The notes under the pieces: generated by a model
What the model was told of the DNA's origin: nothing
The model's database searches: none
Seen by the model: the letters and a program-made list of their open reading frames with translations, nothing else
Part shown: piece by piece, positions 1 to 8,367 of the stretch
Layout of the letters: every line of letters starts with the position of its first letter
Position numbering within the stretch: the stretch's first letter is position 1
Origin: a virus
Strand: one strand, 5' to 3'
Length of the DNA stretch: 52,681 nt
IMG/VR virus record: IMGVR_UViG_3300030060_001275
Span: 1-52,681 of that record
Translations under genes and position numbers: made by a program

Positions 1-510
1 GCAACCAATCGTATGCTGTCTAGCATCATTGAACTGGCCTTCATAGTTCAGAGTTAAGTCGGAATCTGACCCGTCAAAAGCCGTTATTTGTGTTCCATTG
101 ACATAAAGCTTTGTTCTATCAGCGGCAGTCGATTGAGTAGAGTCAAACTGCCAGACAATATTCGACCACGCCGCTGTATCTCTGAACAACGTGTTACCTG
201 TTCTCGCAATGACTTGGGTGCCACTATTATAATTTTGGAAGGCTATTTCATCATTTAGGAATTCTAGACCACCAAAGTTATTGAAGTCAGTATGACCAGC
301 AGAGAACAAATACATTTCGCCACTAGAATCGAGATTGCCTCTTTTTACCCAACAGCTAAATGTAAAGGTTTTGCGGTTTCCTGCACTCGATGGAGTAAAA
401 GATAAAAACGCTGAATCATCATCGTTCAGACGTAAAGAATTTTCTATTTCAAATCCATAAAAACCGCCAGAGGCGTACATCCATTGTGATGATCCGAATG
501 GGCCAGACAT
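1..510 (-). CDS. LamG-like tail fibre / receptor-binding protein (N-terminal part, cut by window edge)
   Basis: Open frame from the ATG at 508-510 to the window edge (170 codons, no stop). It begins MSGPFGSSQW and contains a stretch like KTFTFSCWVKRGNL followed by a FYGFEIENSLRLND-type strand pattern. This resembles the LamG/concanavalin-like jelly-roll repeats of marine phage tail proteins, which bind carbohydrate or display a receptor-binding surface. The start overlaps the stop of the upstream tail gene (TAATG), so translation is probably coupled. The LamG fold is incomplete at the edge; the usual later strand (DGYLAEV-type) is not seen. The assignment is by pattern only, and the exact receptor role is inferred. 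Confidence 0.7.
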   Translation of the reverse strand, partial: MSGPFGSSQWMYASGGFYGFEIENSLRLNDDDSAFLSFTPSSAGNRKTFTFSCWVKRGNLDSSGEMYLFSAGHTDFNNFGGLEFLNDEIAFQNYNSGTQVIARTGNTLFRDTAAWSNIVWQFDSTQSTAADRTKLYVNGTQITAFDGSDSDLTLNYEGQFNDARQHTIGC

Positions 511-3044
511 TAACTAAACGCCAATTGTGGAGCACCCAAAAGGATGCGGTTAGAAGCCGCTACAACATAAGGTATGATGTCTGTAGCACTTGCGGTACTA
601 GACAATGTGATTCCTGCACCTCCCGCAGTCTCATAATCTGTTCCTAAACTTAGTGTTCTACCGCCCGTGCCGTCTTGTATGCAGACAATGAAGCCGCTTT
701 GACCTACCGTTTCAGTAGATGGGTTAGCCAATGTGACGTTACCTGTCAGTGTTAGTACAAAGTTTTGATTAGCAGAAAAGTCTAATGTGACACTACCTGT
801 GTTTGATGTATCTGTGTCTGTTTTAGCTGTTGCTACAGCACCGACAGTTAAGCCACCTGCTATTGTTACATTAGTTGTGCCTGTCGGTATTTCAATAACA
901 TCTGCGTCAGCATCGTTCTTGATGGTTACATCATTAGTTGAACCCTGCCCTGTCAGAATTAAACCTTCTGCTGCTGTGAAGCCCATAGCTGCATTATCAC
1001 CAGCAGAGGTATCTCCAGTGGCCTCCACAGTGCCGCCAGTAATAACACCTGTAGTAGTTATGGCACTAGCACCATTATCTATAGCACCAAAACCACTTGT
1101 AATAGAACCTGAATCTAGAGCACCTGTTGTAACAATACTTGAACTACCAGCAGCCGCTGATGCCCCGATATCTGATAATACCTCTGATGCAGATCTACTT
1201 TCTAATCCATTAGCAGTAAATCTAGCAAACTCATCATCAGCTACTGAACTGCTATCTATTTTTACAGCGTTAGTGTTAGATATACCAAATGTTAAACTAG
1301 CTTGTCCTCCTATATCGGACAGCACTTCTGATGCAGAACGTCCTTCAACAGATGTTCCTGCAATCCTTAAAAAATCATCATCAGCTACACCACTTGTAAA
1401 AATTGGGATATTAGTATCTGAGATACCAAATGTTAGTGCGGCTTGCCCCCCAATATCAGACAAAACTTCTGAAGCAGATCTGCCTTCAATTGCTGTACCG
1501 TCAATTCGTAAGAAATCATTGTCTGCCGCACCTGACGTAAAGGTTGCAACATTGCCACTGGATATTCCAGAGGAGGGTATATCCGATGTTAAAGCAACTG
1601 TTCCTGCTGACGAGGGTAATGTTACTGTGACATCCGCAGTGGATGCAGGTCCAATCAATGTAACAGCGTTAGTTCCATTATCAGTGTCTTCTTTAAATAA
1701 TATAGAGCCTGCCGCTGAAGATGAACCAGACAACGTAGGGGCAGTTAACGTCTTGTTAGTTAATGTTTGTGAACCAGTAAGTGTTGCTACCGTAGAATCA
1801 ATGGCAACAGTCAGAGTATTCCCTGATCCAGAAGTATCAATACCAGTGCCACCAGCGATATCAAGAGTTTCAGAGTCCAAGTCGATTGAAAGTGCTCCAC
1901 CAGAATCTCCTTGAAAGTCTAAGTCTGACCCTGTTAATTGTGCGTCAACATAAGCCTTAACTGCTTTAGCAGAAGCTAATGTATCATCAGAACCAGATAC
2001 AGAACTTAAATCCGTATCTAAAACACCAGACTTTAAGTTATCAACTTCAATATTAGATACAGTATTATTATCTACATCTATTGTTTTATTAGTCAATGTA
2101 TCAGTGGTTGCTTTACCTACAAGAGTGTCTGTAGCGGCAGGTAAAGTAATTGTAACATCCGCTGTAGACGCTGGTCCGATAAGCGTAGCACTATTAGTAC
2201 CATTATCAGTGTCTTCTTTAAACAGTATTGAACCTGCTGAAGAAGATGATCCAGATAATACAGGAGCAGTTAATGTTTTATTAGTTAATGTTTGCGAACC
2301 AGTTAAGGTTGCAACAGTAGAATCTATCGCTACACTAAGCGTATTACTTGAGCCACTGGTATCAATCCCAGTTCCCCCTGCAATAGTAAGGGATTCTGAG
2401 TCAAGATCAATACTAAGTGCTCCTCCGCTGTCCCCCTGAAAGTCAAGATCTTGTGCCGTAACCTGCGAATCAACATACGTTTTAATTGCTTTTGCTGATG
2501 CAAGGGTATCGTCTGAACCGGATACAGAGGATATGTCCGTGTCGATAGATGTAATTGCTGTACCGGATGTAACAGTGAGGCTGGTAGTAGTAACTGCCGC
2601 CGCTGAAGACCCCCCGATAACTGCCCCGTCGATAGTGCCGCCATTAATATCAGCAGTATCAGCAACCAGACTATCAATGTTTGCTGTACCGTCAATGTGC
2701 AAATCTTTAAATTCTGCACCCGTTGCCCCCAAGTCTACGTCATTGTCTGTTACAGGAACAATCGCACCATCTTGAAAACGCACTTGTTCTACAGAAGAAG
2801 AACTTACGTCTACAAAAACTCCGATACGATTGTTGCTATCACTAACAACAACTTTATTTAGAGGTGTTACTACTCCCGGATCACCGATAAGACCAATTAC
2901 TGGTCCTTCTGCCGTTGTTCCGTCATGCTTATGTCCACCAGTATTGCTAAATACGTTGAGTATCTGATCAAACTCATTATTAGAATCAGCCGCATCAATT
3001 ACATCACCGTCTGTGTATGAACTTTGTCTAGTGTACCCAGCCAT
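510..3044 (-). CDS. Repeat-rich tail fibre-like structural protein (844 aa)
   Basis: Ser/Thr/Gly/Asp-rich fibrous protein with almost no Cys. The N-terminal ~45 residues (MAGYTRQSSYTDGDVIDAAD..., then GGHKHDGTTAEG) look like a virion-attachment head. The middle holds two 175-residue repeats containing LTGSQTLTNKTLTAP and GSILFKEDTDNGTN motifs. Three ~47-48-residue repeats with RSASEVLSDIG follow, then a beta-rich end. This layout is typical of marine podovirus and cyanophage tail fibres. It is flanked by the LamG protein downstream and the stabilisation protein upstream (2-nt gap), so it belongs to the tail/adhesion part of the late operon. Function is inferred from composition and position. 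Confidence 0.75.
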   Translation of the reverse strand: MAGYTRQSSYTDGDVIDAADSNNEFDQILNVFSNTGGHKHDGTTAEGPVIGLIGDPGVVTPLNKVVVSDSNNRIGVFVDVSSSSVEQVRFQDGAIVPVTDNDVDLGATGAEFKDLHIDGTANIDSLVADTADINGGTIDGAVIGGSSAAAVTTTSLTVTSGTAITSIDTDISSVSGSDDTLASAKAIKTYVDSQVTAQDLDFQGDSGGALSIDLDSESLTIAGGTGIDTSGSSNTLSVAIDSTVATLTGSQTLTNKTLTAPVLSGSSSSAGSILFKEDTDNGTNSATLIGPASTADVTITLPAATDTLVGKATTDTLTNKTIDVDNNTVSNIEVDNLKSGVLDTDLSSVSGSDDTLASAKAVKAYVDAQLTGSDLDFQGDSGGALSIDLDSETLDIAGGTGIDTSGSGNTLTVAIDSTVATLTGSQTLTNKTLTAPTLSGSSSAAGSILFKEDTDNGTNAVTLIGPASTADVTVTLPSSAGTVALTSDIPSSGISSGNVATFTSGAADNDFLRIDGTAIEGRSASEVLSDIGGQAALTFGISDTNIPIFTSGVADDDFLRIAGTSVEGRSASEVLSDIGGQASLTFGISNTNAVKIDSSSVADDEFARFTANGLESRSASEVLSDIGASAAAGSSSIVTTGALDSGSITSGFGAIDNGASAITTTGVITGGTVEATGDTSAGDNAAMGFTAAEGLILTGQGSTNDVTIKNDADADVIEIPTGTTNVTIAGGLTVGAVATAKTDTDTSNTGSVTLDFSANQNFVLTLTGNVTLANPSTETVGQSGFIVCIQDGTGGRTLSLGTDYETAGGAGITLSSTASATDIIPYVVAASNRILLGAPQLAFS
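1160..1590 (-). repeat. Three ~141-144-nt repeats encoding SASEVLSDIG modules
   Basis: The sequence for SEVLSDIG recurs at about 1168, 1312 and 1453, a period of 144 and 141 nt. Each unit encodes about 47-48 residues (LTFGIS..N..., DDFLRI, EGRSASEVLSDIG). They are protein-level fibre repeats; the units abut with no spacers, so this is not a CRISPR. Confidence 0.75.
1617..2537 (-). repeat. Tandem ~525-nt duplication inside the tail fibre gene
   Basis: Segments near 1617-2012 and 2142-2537 align at a constant offset of 525 nt (175 codons) and differ mostly by synonymous changes. Both encode SSVSGSDDTLASAKA, DLDFQGDSGGALSIDLDSE, LTGSQTLTNKTLTAP and GPASTADVT blocks. It looks like an in-frame internal duplication that lengthened the fibre. 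Confidence 0.8.
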
Positions 3045-3045
3045 G

Positions 3046-4761
3046 TTATCGCCTTGCTCCTACTCCGAACTCCAATTGGAATCCTTTTAGTGAATATGGT
3101 GCTGATGCCGCTGTATCATTTATGCGTAGCGCAACAGCAAAACCTGAACCTTCTACAGATTGCCTTAATAATGGTGTTCTTTGACCACCATACGTTCCTG
3201 TACTACCGTATGTACTTACTCCATACAGTGCAAGAACATCAGAAGCGTTTAAAATATATGCAGCAGGATTAGTTGAATCAGGAGATTCATAATCATATCT
3301 TAAAAATAAACTAGCATTAATAGCCGCTTCAGGTGCATAGTTTATAATTATTCGATGCATATCTTTGCGTATACCCGCATCTCCCATAGTTAAATCTGGA
3401 GAACGGTATCTGCCATTAATAGCTGTACCATCAAATGTGTTACCACTCTCTTGCAAAAACACATAGCCGTCAAAGCCACCATGCAATACAGTTTCTGGTT
3501 GTCTTTCATTATCGTAATCTGTACAAGCAGGTTTAATGCCTTTTAATTCAGAAAATACAAAACCCTGTTGTGTTAAGCTAGCTATTATTCCTAAAGTATT
3601 AGCTACTGAATCTGTTTCGTTTACAAAAAATATTCTATATTGTGTTTTGGTAGGGACTACAACAGACTCAATTTGATCAAATGAAGTAAGTCCATCAAAC
3701 TTTACTTGAACAGGTTTTGAAATTGTTCCTAATTCAACATCTCCAATTTTATCCGTACCTGCAATAGTACGCAATCCATCAGGAGCTAGAAATATAATAT
3801 CTCCTCCTAATTCCTGAACACTGTGTTTAGCAGAACAACCTAGATCACGAGTAACTGGTTGTAATACAAAGTCGCTTAATGTATTTCCTGTAATTTTAAA
3901 TATTTTTTCTCTTCCAAAGACGTACAACTGATCTCTGAAAGTCTTTAATGCTACGACTGTATCATCAACACTGATACTACCTCCCCCATTACCAGAGGAA
4001 AAATCATTTTCTGAGAAAGGCGCACTAAAAAATACTTGGTTAGGACTAGCACTATGCCCAGATAAAAATACATGATTTTTAAATATTTCAACAATAGATG
4101 GAGCAGAGGGTGCATCTGAATGTGTAATGTCTGTTACAGAAGAACCATTATAAAAACTTGCTCTATTAACACCATCAACAAAAATTAATTTACTTGTGCC
4201 TGCAAAATTATATCTTTTGAAAGAAAACTTACCTGCATTTGTTCTACCCGAATCTATAGAAGTCCAAGTTTGTGATACAACAGCATCATCAGAATGAGAA
4301 GCGGCACTAGTATTATTAACTCCTCTGGTGCAACCAGTAAACGTAGTGCTTGTAGTACCTGTATAAGTTATCTGTTCTGTGCCAATTAAAAGTGTTCCAG
4401 TAGAAGTAAATCCAGTAGTTGAGTCTACAGTTATAGTAGTTACAGAATCATTGATTGCACCATTTAACTGATCTGTTTGATTTGTAGAGCGAAATACAGA
4501 TTCGCCTCTTGCCGCTATAACTTCAGTTGATCCATAACTTGCCGCCATTAACACTGGCTCAGATGCAGAGGCTGTTTGAGGAACTACACTACTATTCCAT
4601 TTACTAAATCCGTTTATCCTCCGATATCCTCCATTAATATCAGATTCAAAATTTATTAATTCAAGAGCCATGCCCGGTTCTAAAGTAAAAGCAGATCTGT
4701 TAAGAACAAGACCACCAGAGCAGGAAAACTGTAACGGTTGTACGCCAGACTGATCTGCCAT
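3046..4761 (-). CDS. Tail stabilisation-type structural protein (571 aa)
   Basis: Begins MADQSGVQPLQFSCSGGLVLNRSAFTLEPGM and continues ALELINFESDINGGYRRINGF. This opening is typical of phage proteins that build the tail hub or plug and are often annotated as P22 gp10-like stabilisation proteins. The remainder is beta-rich (ITVDSTTGFTSTGTLLIGTEQITYTG, then a propeller-like region with KTFRDQLYVFGREKIFKITG). It sits between the tail-tube-like protein and the fibre with gaps of 1-2 nt. Virion location is likely. The P22 gp10 analogy is inferred from family resemblance and gene order. Confidence 0.65.
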   Translation of the reverse strand: MADQSGVQPLQFSCSGGLVLNRSAFTLEPGMALELINFESDINGGYRRINGFSKWNSSVVPQTASASEPVLMAASYGSTEVIAARGESVFRSTNQTDQLNGAINDSVTTITVDSTTGFTSTGTLLIGTEQITYTGTTSTTFTGCTRGVNNTSAASHSDDAVVSQTWTSIDSGRTNAGKFSFKRYNFAGTSKLIFVDGVNRASFYNGSSVTDITHSDAPSAPSIVEIFKNHVFLSGHSASPNQVFFSAPFSENDFSSGNGGGSISVDDTVVALKTFRDQLYVFGREKIFKITGNTLSDFVLQPVTRDLGCSAKHSVQELGGDIIFLAPDGLRTIAGTDKIGDVELGTISKPVQVKFDGLTSFDQIESVVVPTKTQYRIFFVNETDSVANTLGIIASLTQQGFVFSELKGIKPACTDYDNERQPETVLHGGFDGYVFLQESGNTFDGTAINGRYRSPDLTMGDAGIRKDMHRIIINYAPEAAINASLFLRYDYESPDSTNPAAYILNASDVLALYGVSTYGSTGTYGGQRTPLLRQSVEGSGFAVALRINDTAASAPYSLKGFQLEFGVGARR

Positions 4762-4762
4762 G

Positions 4763-5482
4763 TTAGGTCACCGTTGAATTTATAAATGAAAATCTGTTAT
4801 TTCTAGGAATATATGTAGAACGAACATAATCATGTCTGTTACCTAACACACCCAGCATATTTTTAATACCTTCATCAAAACGATCTAAACTTAATTGATA
4901 CTGCGTAGTTTCACCACGAAACTGATAACCATACATGACAGCACCATCAGCTATAACATGCCTAAATCTTTCTGGTATAGAAGGCACATCCCCGTGTGCA
5001 GATAAATCAGCAGGAAATGTATAAAAATCAAATTTTATTTTATAGGTATCATCTGGATATGGATACAAACCATATTTATTAGCAGGATCTCTAAATACAT
5101 GAGTAGGCTTGCCACCCACATCAGAAGTATCCTCTTGATCACTATATTTTTCAATGTATTCTTTATAATCTATAAAAGTAAGTTTTCTTCCCGTTGCTCC
5201 CTTAGATGTATCAGGAACTAGTCTAAAGGTATTATAATCTATTAATTTAGTGCTAGTGGGTAGTGCATATCTTGTTTGATTAGCAACAAGTGTAATTTCA
5301 GCCTCTGAATGATTAAAAGGCCAAGCATACTCTCGTTGATTAATATTTCTGATAGCAGAGTTTACTGCATTTTTGCATTGTGTTTGAAACCCACGAGAAG
5401 AAGCAAAGTTAGCAGAAGTTAAAGGAACTTCATTAAATCTTGCTAGCACTTCATTTGTAACATCTAAATATGTATATGCCAT
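4763..5482 (-). CDS. Tail tubular protein A-like head-tail adaptor (239 aa)
   Basis: MAYTYLDVTNEVLARFNEVPL, then a helical segment (CKNAVNSAIRNINQREYAWPFNHSE) and a beta-rich half (RHVIADGAVMYGYQFRGE...). The pattern fits podovirus tail-tube/adaptor proteins (T7 gp11 or P22 gp4 class), which form a ring under the portal. It directly precedes the stabilisation protein and follows the capsid/decoration genes, the expected order. It lies just after a UUCG-type terminator hairpin, so it may be expressed at a lower level than capsid. Confidence 0.6.
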   Translation of the reverse strand: MAYTYLDVTNEVLARFNEVPLTSANFASSRGFQTQCKNAVNSAIRNINQREYAWPFNHSEAEITLVANQTRYALPTSTKLIDYNTFRLVPDTSKGATGRKLTFIDYKEYIEKYSDQEDTSDVGGKPTHVFRDPANKYGLYPYPDDTYKIKFDFYTFPADLSAHGDVPSIPERFRHVIADGAVMYGYQFRGETTQYQLSLDRFDEGIKNMLGVLGNRHDYVRSTYIPRNNRFSFINSTVT

Positions 5483-5499
5483 TAGAAATATTAACCCTT

Positions 5500-5526
5500 G
5501 TAGAGAAGAAGGGGGCCGAAGCCCCC
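5500..5526 (-). terminator. UUCG hairpin between decoration and tail genes
   Basis: On the minus strand GGGGGC-TTCG-GCCCCC (5511-5526) is followed by TTCTTCTCTA. It lies directly after the stop of the 171-aa gene. The 6-bp GC stem with a UUCG tetraloop looks like a partial intrinsic terminator or mRNA stabiliser separating abundant head proteins from tail genes. Confidence 0.65.
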
Positions 5527-5533
5527 GACTTAT

Positions 5534-6049
5534 TTATGCAAGCTGATCTCTTACTACTTCAGCAATGTCGTCTTCTCTTCCATTGAAGTCAGCGACAAGT
5601 GCGTAAACACGTAGCTTACCAACTGTAACATCAGCAGAACTAGCAATTAATTTAACATCAATTGTATCTGTAGAAGTTACAAGCTGGGTGTAAGTAGCTT
5701 GACTTGTTATATTTGCTCCGCCATTAGAACCAGCGGCGAGGAAGCCTGTAGATGTTACATCACCACCATCAACAATGTCATCACCAGCGGCGAAATCAAT
5801 GTCAACAGTAGGAGAGGAGCCATCAAAGGCAGTTAGTACCTCTGCACCAGCAGCAATAATCATAGTATTAGCTGGAATTTCTAATACTTGGAAAATGTCA
5901 CCGTTAGTGCATGAGTAGTTAGCAATTTCAGAAATATCTAAAACGCCTTCTAGCATGGTAACAGCAGTTTCCATATTGCGAAGTACAGGTACTACATCAG
6001 CTTTTTCCTCTGTAAAAGTTGATGCAAGGGTAAGATCAAAAGTAGCCAT
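5534..6049 (-). CDS. Probable head decoration / minor capsid protein (171 aa)
   Basis: Small Thr/Ala/Asp-rich beta protein (MATFDLTLASTFTEEKADVVPVLRN...) with no Lys-rich or membrane segments. It is encoded 13 nt after the major capsid gene and ahead of a strong hairpin, as expected for a capsid decoration protein made in large amounts. The stretch VDIDFAAGDDIVDGGDVTSTGF is a short acidic loop. The role rests on position and composition; no specific family motif was recognised. Confidence 0.5.
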   Translation of the reverse strand: MATFDLTLASTFTEEKADVVPVLRNMETAVTMLEGVLDISEIANYSCTNGDIFQVLEIPANTMIIAAGAEVLTAFDGSSPTVDIDFAAGDDIVDGGDVTSTGFLAAGSNGGANITSQATYTQLVTSTDTIDVKLIASSADVTVGKLRVYALVADFNGREDDIAEVVRDQLA

Positions 6050-6062
6050 TATCTATCTCTCC

Positions 6063-7133
6063 TTATGCCGCATTGTACTTAGCAGTCACAATAGCTTCTG
6101 GACGAAGAATCTTGCGACCATATAAGTGCATACCACGGACAATATCAGCAAAGCTGTCAGGATCACGATATGTCTCAGTTTTATTGATCTGTTGAGCAGT
6201 AGCAACCGCTGAATCGTGACCTGCAACAATAACTCCAAAGTTACTGTTCTGATTTGCTGAACCTGAAGTACCAGCACCAGTTCCAACAGAAGGCAAGTTG
6301 TTAGAAACAATTACACGGAATCCGTGTAGGTTGTTTACTACCAAACCATTCTGAAGACCAGCACCACCAAAGTCTGCGTTTAACAGACGAGAATCTTCAT
6401 CTTTTAGCAGTTCCATGAAGACCGGATCAACAACAAGCCAACGTCCCTGCGTATCAACATACTGCTGATCAAGTAGACGACCCATACGAGAAATAACCTG
6501 AAGAGGAGATGCTGACGCTGTAGCAAGCGCAGTAGCACCCGGTAAACGAGGCACTAATGGGATTGAGTGATCTCCAGCAGAGCCTGTGGTGATATTACCA
6601 AAGCTATCTTTACGAAGCTTCATAGTAGTCAAAAGCTCGTCAGATCCTGCTGTGCTTACAGCTTTACTTCCAGATACCACATCGTTTGCGGTACTGGCAA
6701 CTGCGGATAAAGATGCTTGCTTAAAGCCAGATAAATATCCAAGCACTTCAGCGTCATATTGATCACGAAGACGATATGCCGCACGATCAGAAGCCATCTG
6801 TAAAAAGTTTACATGTGAATGTGCTTCTTCAATGTCATCAATCTTGAAAGCAAAGTAATTTGACTTATCAATGACAAGAGTAAAATCTTCATCATCAAGA
6901 TCTTGAGGGACAATTTGAGCACCACGAGCATACTGTTTAACAGTGATTTCTGGCTCTTTAATAATTTTGACAGAGTCACCCATTTGGGCTATCTCTCCAA
7001 AATAATCATTATTTGTTATGCCTTCTATTACAGAGGCTTTACGAAAAGCAAGCTGCACTTGCTTACTGTAAATAATAGGGCTAAAGTTACCATTTGGTAG
7101 GTTACCATAGCCCGATGCAGTTTGAAATGCCAT
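6063..7133 (-). CDS. Major capsid protein (356 aa)
   Basis: MAFQTASGYGNLPNGNFSP, IYSKQVQLAFRKASVIEGITNNDYFGEI and IKIIKEPEITVKQYARGAQ-type segments match HK97-fold coat proteins of marine podoviruses. The C-terminal part (FRVIVSNNLPSVGTG, IVAGHDSAVATAQQINKTETYRDP) fits the A-domain. It is preceded by the scaffold gene and its own promoter plus a 250-nt leader, consistent with high expression. SD AGGAG lies just before the ATG. Confidence 0.85.
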   Translation of the reverse strand: MAFQTASGYGNLPNGNFSPIIYSKQVQLAFRKASVIEGITNNDYFGEIAQMGDSVKIIKEPEITVKQYARGAQIVPQDLDDEDFTLVIDKSNYFAFKIDDIEEAHSHVNFLQMASDRAAYRLRDQYDAEVLGYLSGFKQASLSAVASTANDVVSGSKAVSTAGSDELLTTMKLRKDSFGNITTGSAGDHSIPLVPRLPGATALATASASPLQVISRMGRLLDQQYVDTQGRWLVVDPVFMELLKDEDSRLLNADFGGAGLQNGLVVNNLHGFRVIVSNNLPSVGTGAGTSGSANQNSNFGVIVAGHDSAVATAQQINKTETYRDPDSFADIVRGMHLYGRKILRPEAIVTAKYNAA

Positions 7134-7212
7134 TTTAAAACACTCCTGTATTTTAACATTGGGTTAGGTTTTACGTGTAACTTCGGCAGAGGCCATCTAG
7201 CATCAGGGTGGT

Positions 7213-7333
7213 ATTTTTATCTGCCAAAATAAAAATGCGGCCTGAGTAGTTAGGGTATTCTGTGAAGGCGAAGCAAGGCTTCTGAACACTTTACTAACTG
7301 GCGAGAAAATAAAGTAAACAGTTGCCTTGCTTC
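7213..7333 (-). ncRNA. Structured 5' leader of the capsid transcript
   Basis: The ~245-nt leader between promoter and capsid gene contains a perfect 10-bp long-range stem, GAAGCAAGGC (7270-7279) with GCCTTGCTTC (7324-7333). A second hairpin is ATTTTTAT (7213-7220) with ATAAAAAT (7229-7236). No ORF is seen here. It is possibly an mRNA stabiliser or attenuator; function is inferred. Confidence 0.45.
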
Positions 7334-7383
7334 TAAGTTAATTGTGGGTATCCGTAATGGGGCCACATCTATTATATTATATA

Positions 7384-7411
7384 GTTATATCCATAAAAAA
7401 TCATTTGTCAA
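7384..7411 (-). promoter_or_regulatory. Promoter for the capsid gene
   Basis: On the minus strand TTGACA (7406-7411), a 16-bp spacer and TATAAC (7384-7389), followed by TATA. It has the same design as four other sites in this window. It lies between the scaffold and capsid genes and drives leftward transcription. Confidence 0.7.
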
Positions 7412-7416
7412 CACTT

Positions 7417-8304
7417 TTATCGCGCTGAACCAGACATATCATAGATAAACTTTTCTGTGCGAATAGCTTCAGCAATTTCTTCCTGCGCTTTCTCAAACTG
7501 TTGTGCAGTCATTTTATCTACATCAGATTCTTTAATATATGACTTTGTTTCATCTCCTTCAGGAACAGAACGTGATGAGCGAGTGCCGATAGCTTTAGCC
7601 GCTTCTTTTTCTTTAGAAGATTTCTTTTTAGTATTTATTCCCATGTCAGCTTTATATAAGTCAATAGCACGAGAAGCCGCTTTTGCGTCATCCCCATTAT
7701 CATATAAAGCATCCTGTACCCACTTAGGTTGTTCTTCAACCCAGTTGTGGAACTCATCGGTATCACGGATTTGTTCAAAGTCAGGTTGCAGGCGCATAAG
7801 TTCAGCTTCTGCTTTCTCACGCTGTGCTTCCTGTTTCATTTCATCTATTTGTTTAAATTTACTTTCAAACTCAGATGCTTGCTCATGCGCTTTTTTCATT
7901 GCGATTGTTTCTACAATCTGAGCAACATCAGGATATTCCTTCATCCAAGATTCTAACTCATCTTCGGATTTAGGATACTGTATTTCTTTTTTAGTGGATG
8001 CCTCTAACTGTGCACGAAGATCATTAATCTGTTTCTGTAAATCAGACTCTTGTTTTTGAGAGTGTCTACGCAGATCACCATATCGTTTTTTAAACGTCTT
8101 TTCTTCTGCTGTCGTTGGCTCCGGTTCAGCCTCTTCAGCTTGCACTTCTTCTTTTGGAGAGCCTTCTTCTTTTGCCTTTAATAACTCAGCAAGCTCAGCT
8201 TCCTCTTCTTCAATGCGCTTTTTGTTTGCGTTGCGCTTTGCAAAACTAGATGCAACTTTTACTTGTTCAACTTTTTCAGTCATTTCAGTTTGTGTAGTAG
8301 ACAT
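7417..8304 (-). CDS. Capsid scaffolding protein (295 aa)
   Basis: Highly charged, Glu/Lys-rich, almost entirely helical protein. It has an acidic N-terminal segment (EEEEAELAELLKAKEEG), a coiled coil near residues 90-125 and 145-175 (SQKQESDLQKQINDLRAQLEA), and a basic NTKKKSSKEKEAAK stretch near the C-terminus that could contact coat protein. Position directly upstream of the major capsid gene is the classic scaffold place. It has no catalytic motif. Confidence 0.75.
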   Translation of the reverse strand: MSTTQTEMTEKVEQVKVASSFAKRNANKKRIEEEEAELAELLKAKEEGSPKEEVQAEEAEPEPTTAEEKTFKKRYGDLRRHSQKQESDLQKQINDLRAQLEASTKKEIQYPKSEDELESWMKEYPDVAQIVETIAMKKAHEQASEFESKFKQIDEMKQEAQREKAEAELMRLQPDFEQIRDTDEFHNWVEEQPKWVQDALYDNGDDAKAASRAIDLYKADMGINTKKKSSKEKEAAKAIGTRSSRSVPEGDETKSYIKESDVDKMTAQQFEKAQEEIAEAIRTEKFIYDMSGSAR

Positions 8305-8325
8305 TGTATTTCCTTTTGTCTGGGG

Positions 8326-8349
8326 CTAACGGTTGCCGAAGGGCGTTAG
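8326..8349 (-). promoter_or_regulatory. Hairpin ahead of the scaffold gene
   Basis: CTAACG (8326-8331) and CGTTAG (8344-8349) form a 6-bp inverted repeat in the 63-nt gap between the 617-aa gene and the scaffold start. There is no T-tract, so it is unlikely to be a simple terminator. Confidence 0.35.
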
Positions 8350-8367
8350 GTAGCCAGTAGTATTATA

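Noticed and set aside
1160-1590. Regularly spaced repeats considered as a CRISPR array
   Set aside because: The units are ~142 nt, coding, in frame and without conserved short repeats separated by unique spacers.
787-1914. 375-aa plus-strand open frame opposite the tail fibre gene
   Set aside because: It mirrors the low-complexity repeats of the real gene on the other strand, has no SD or plausible domain, and composition follows the antisense of Ser/Thr repeats.
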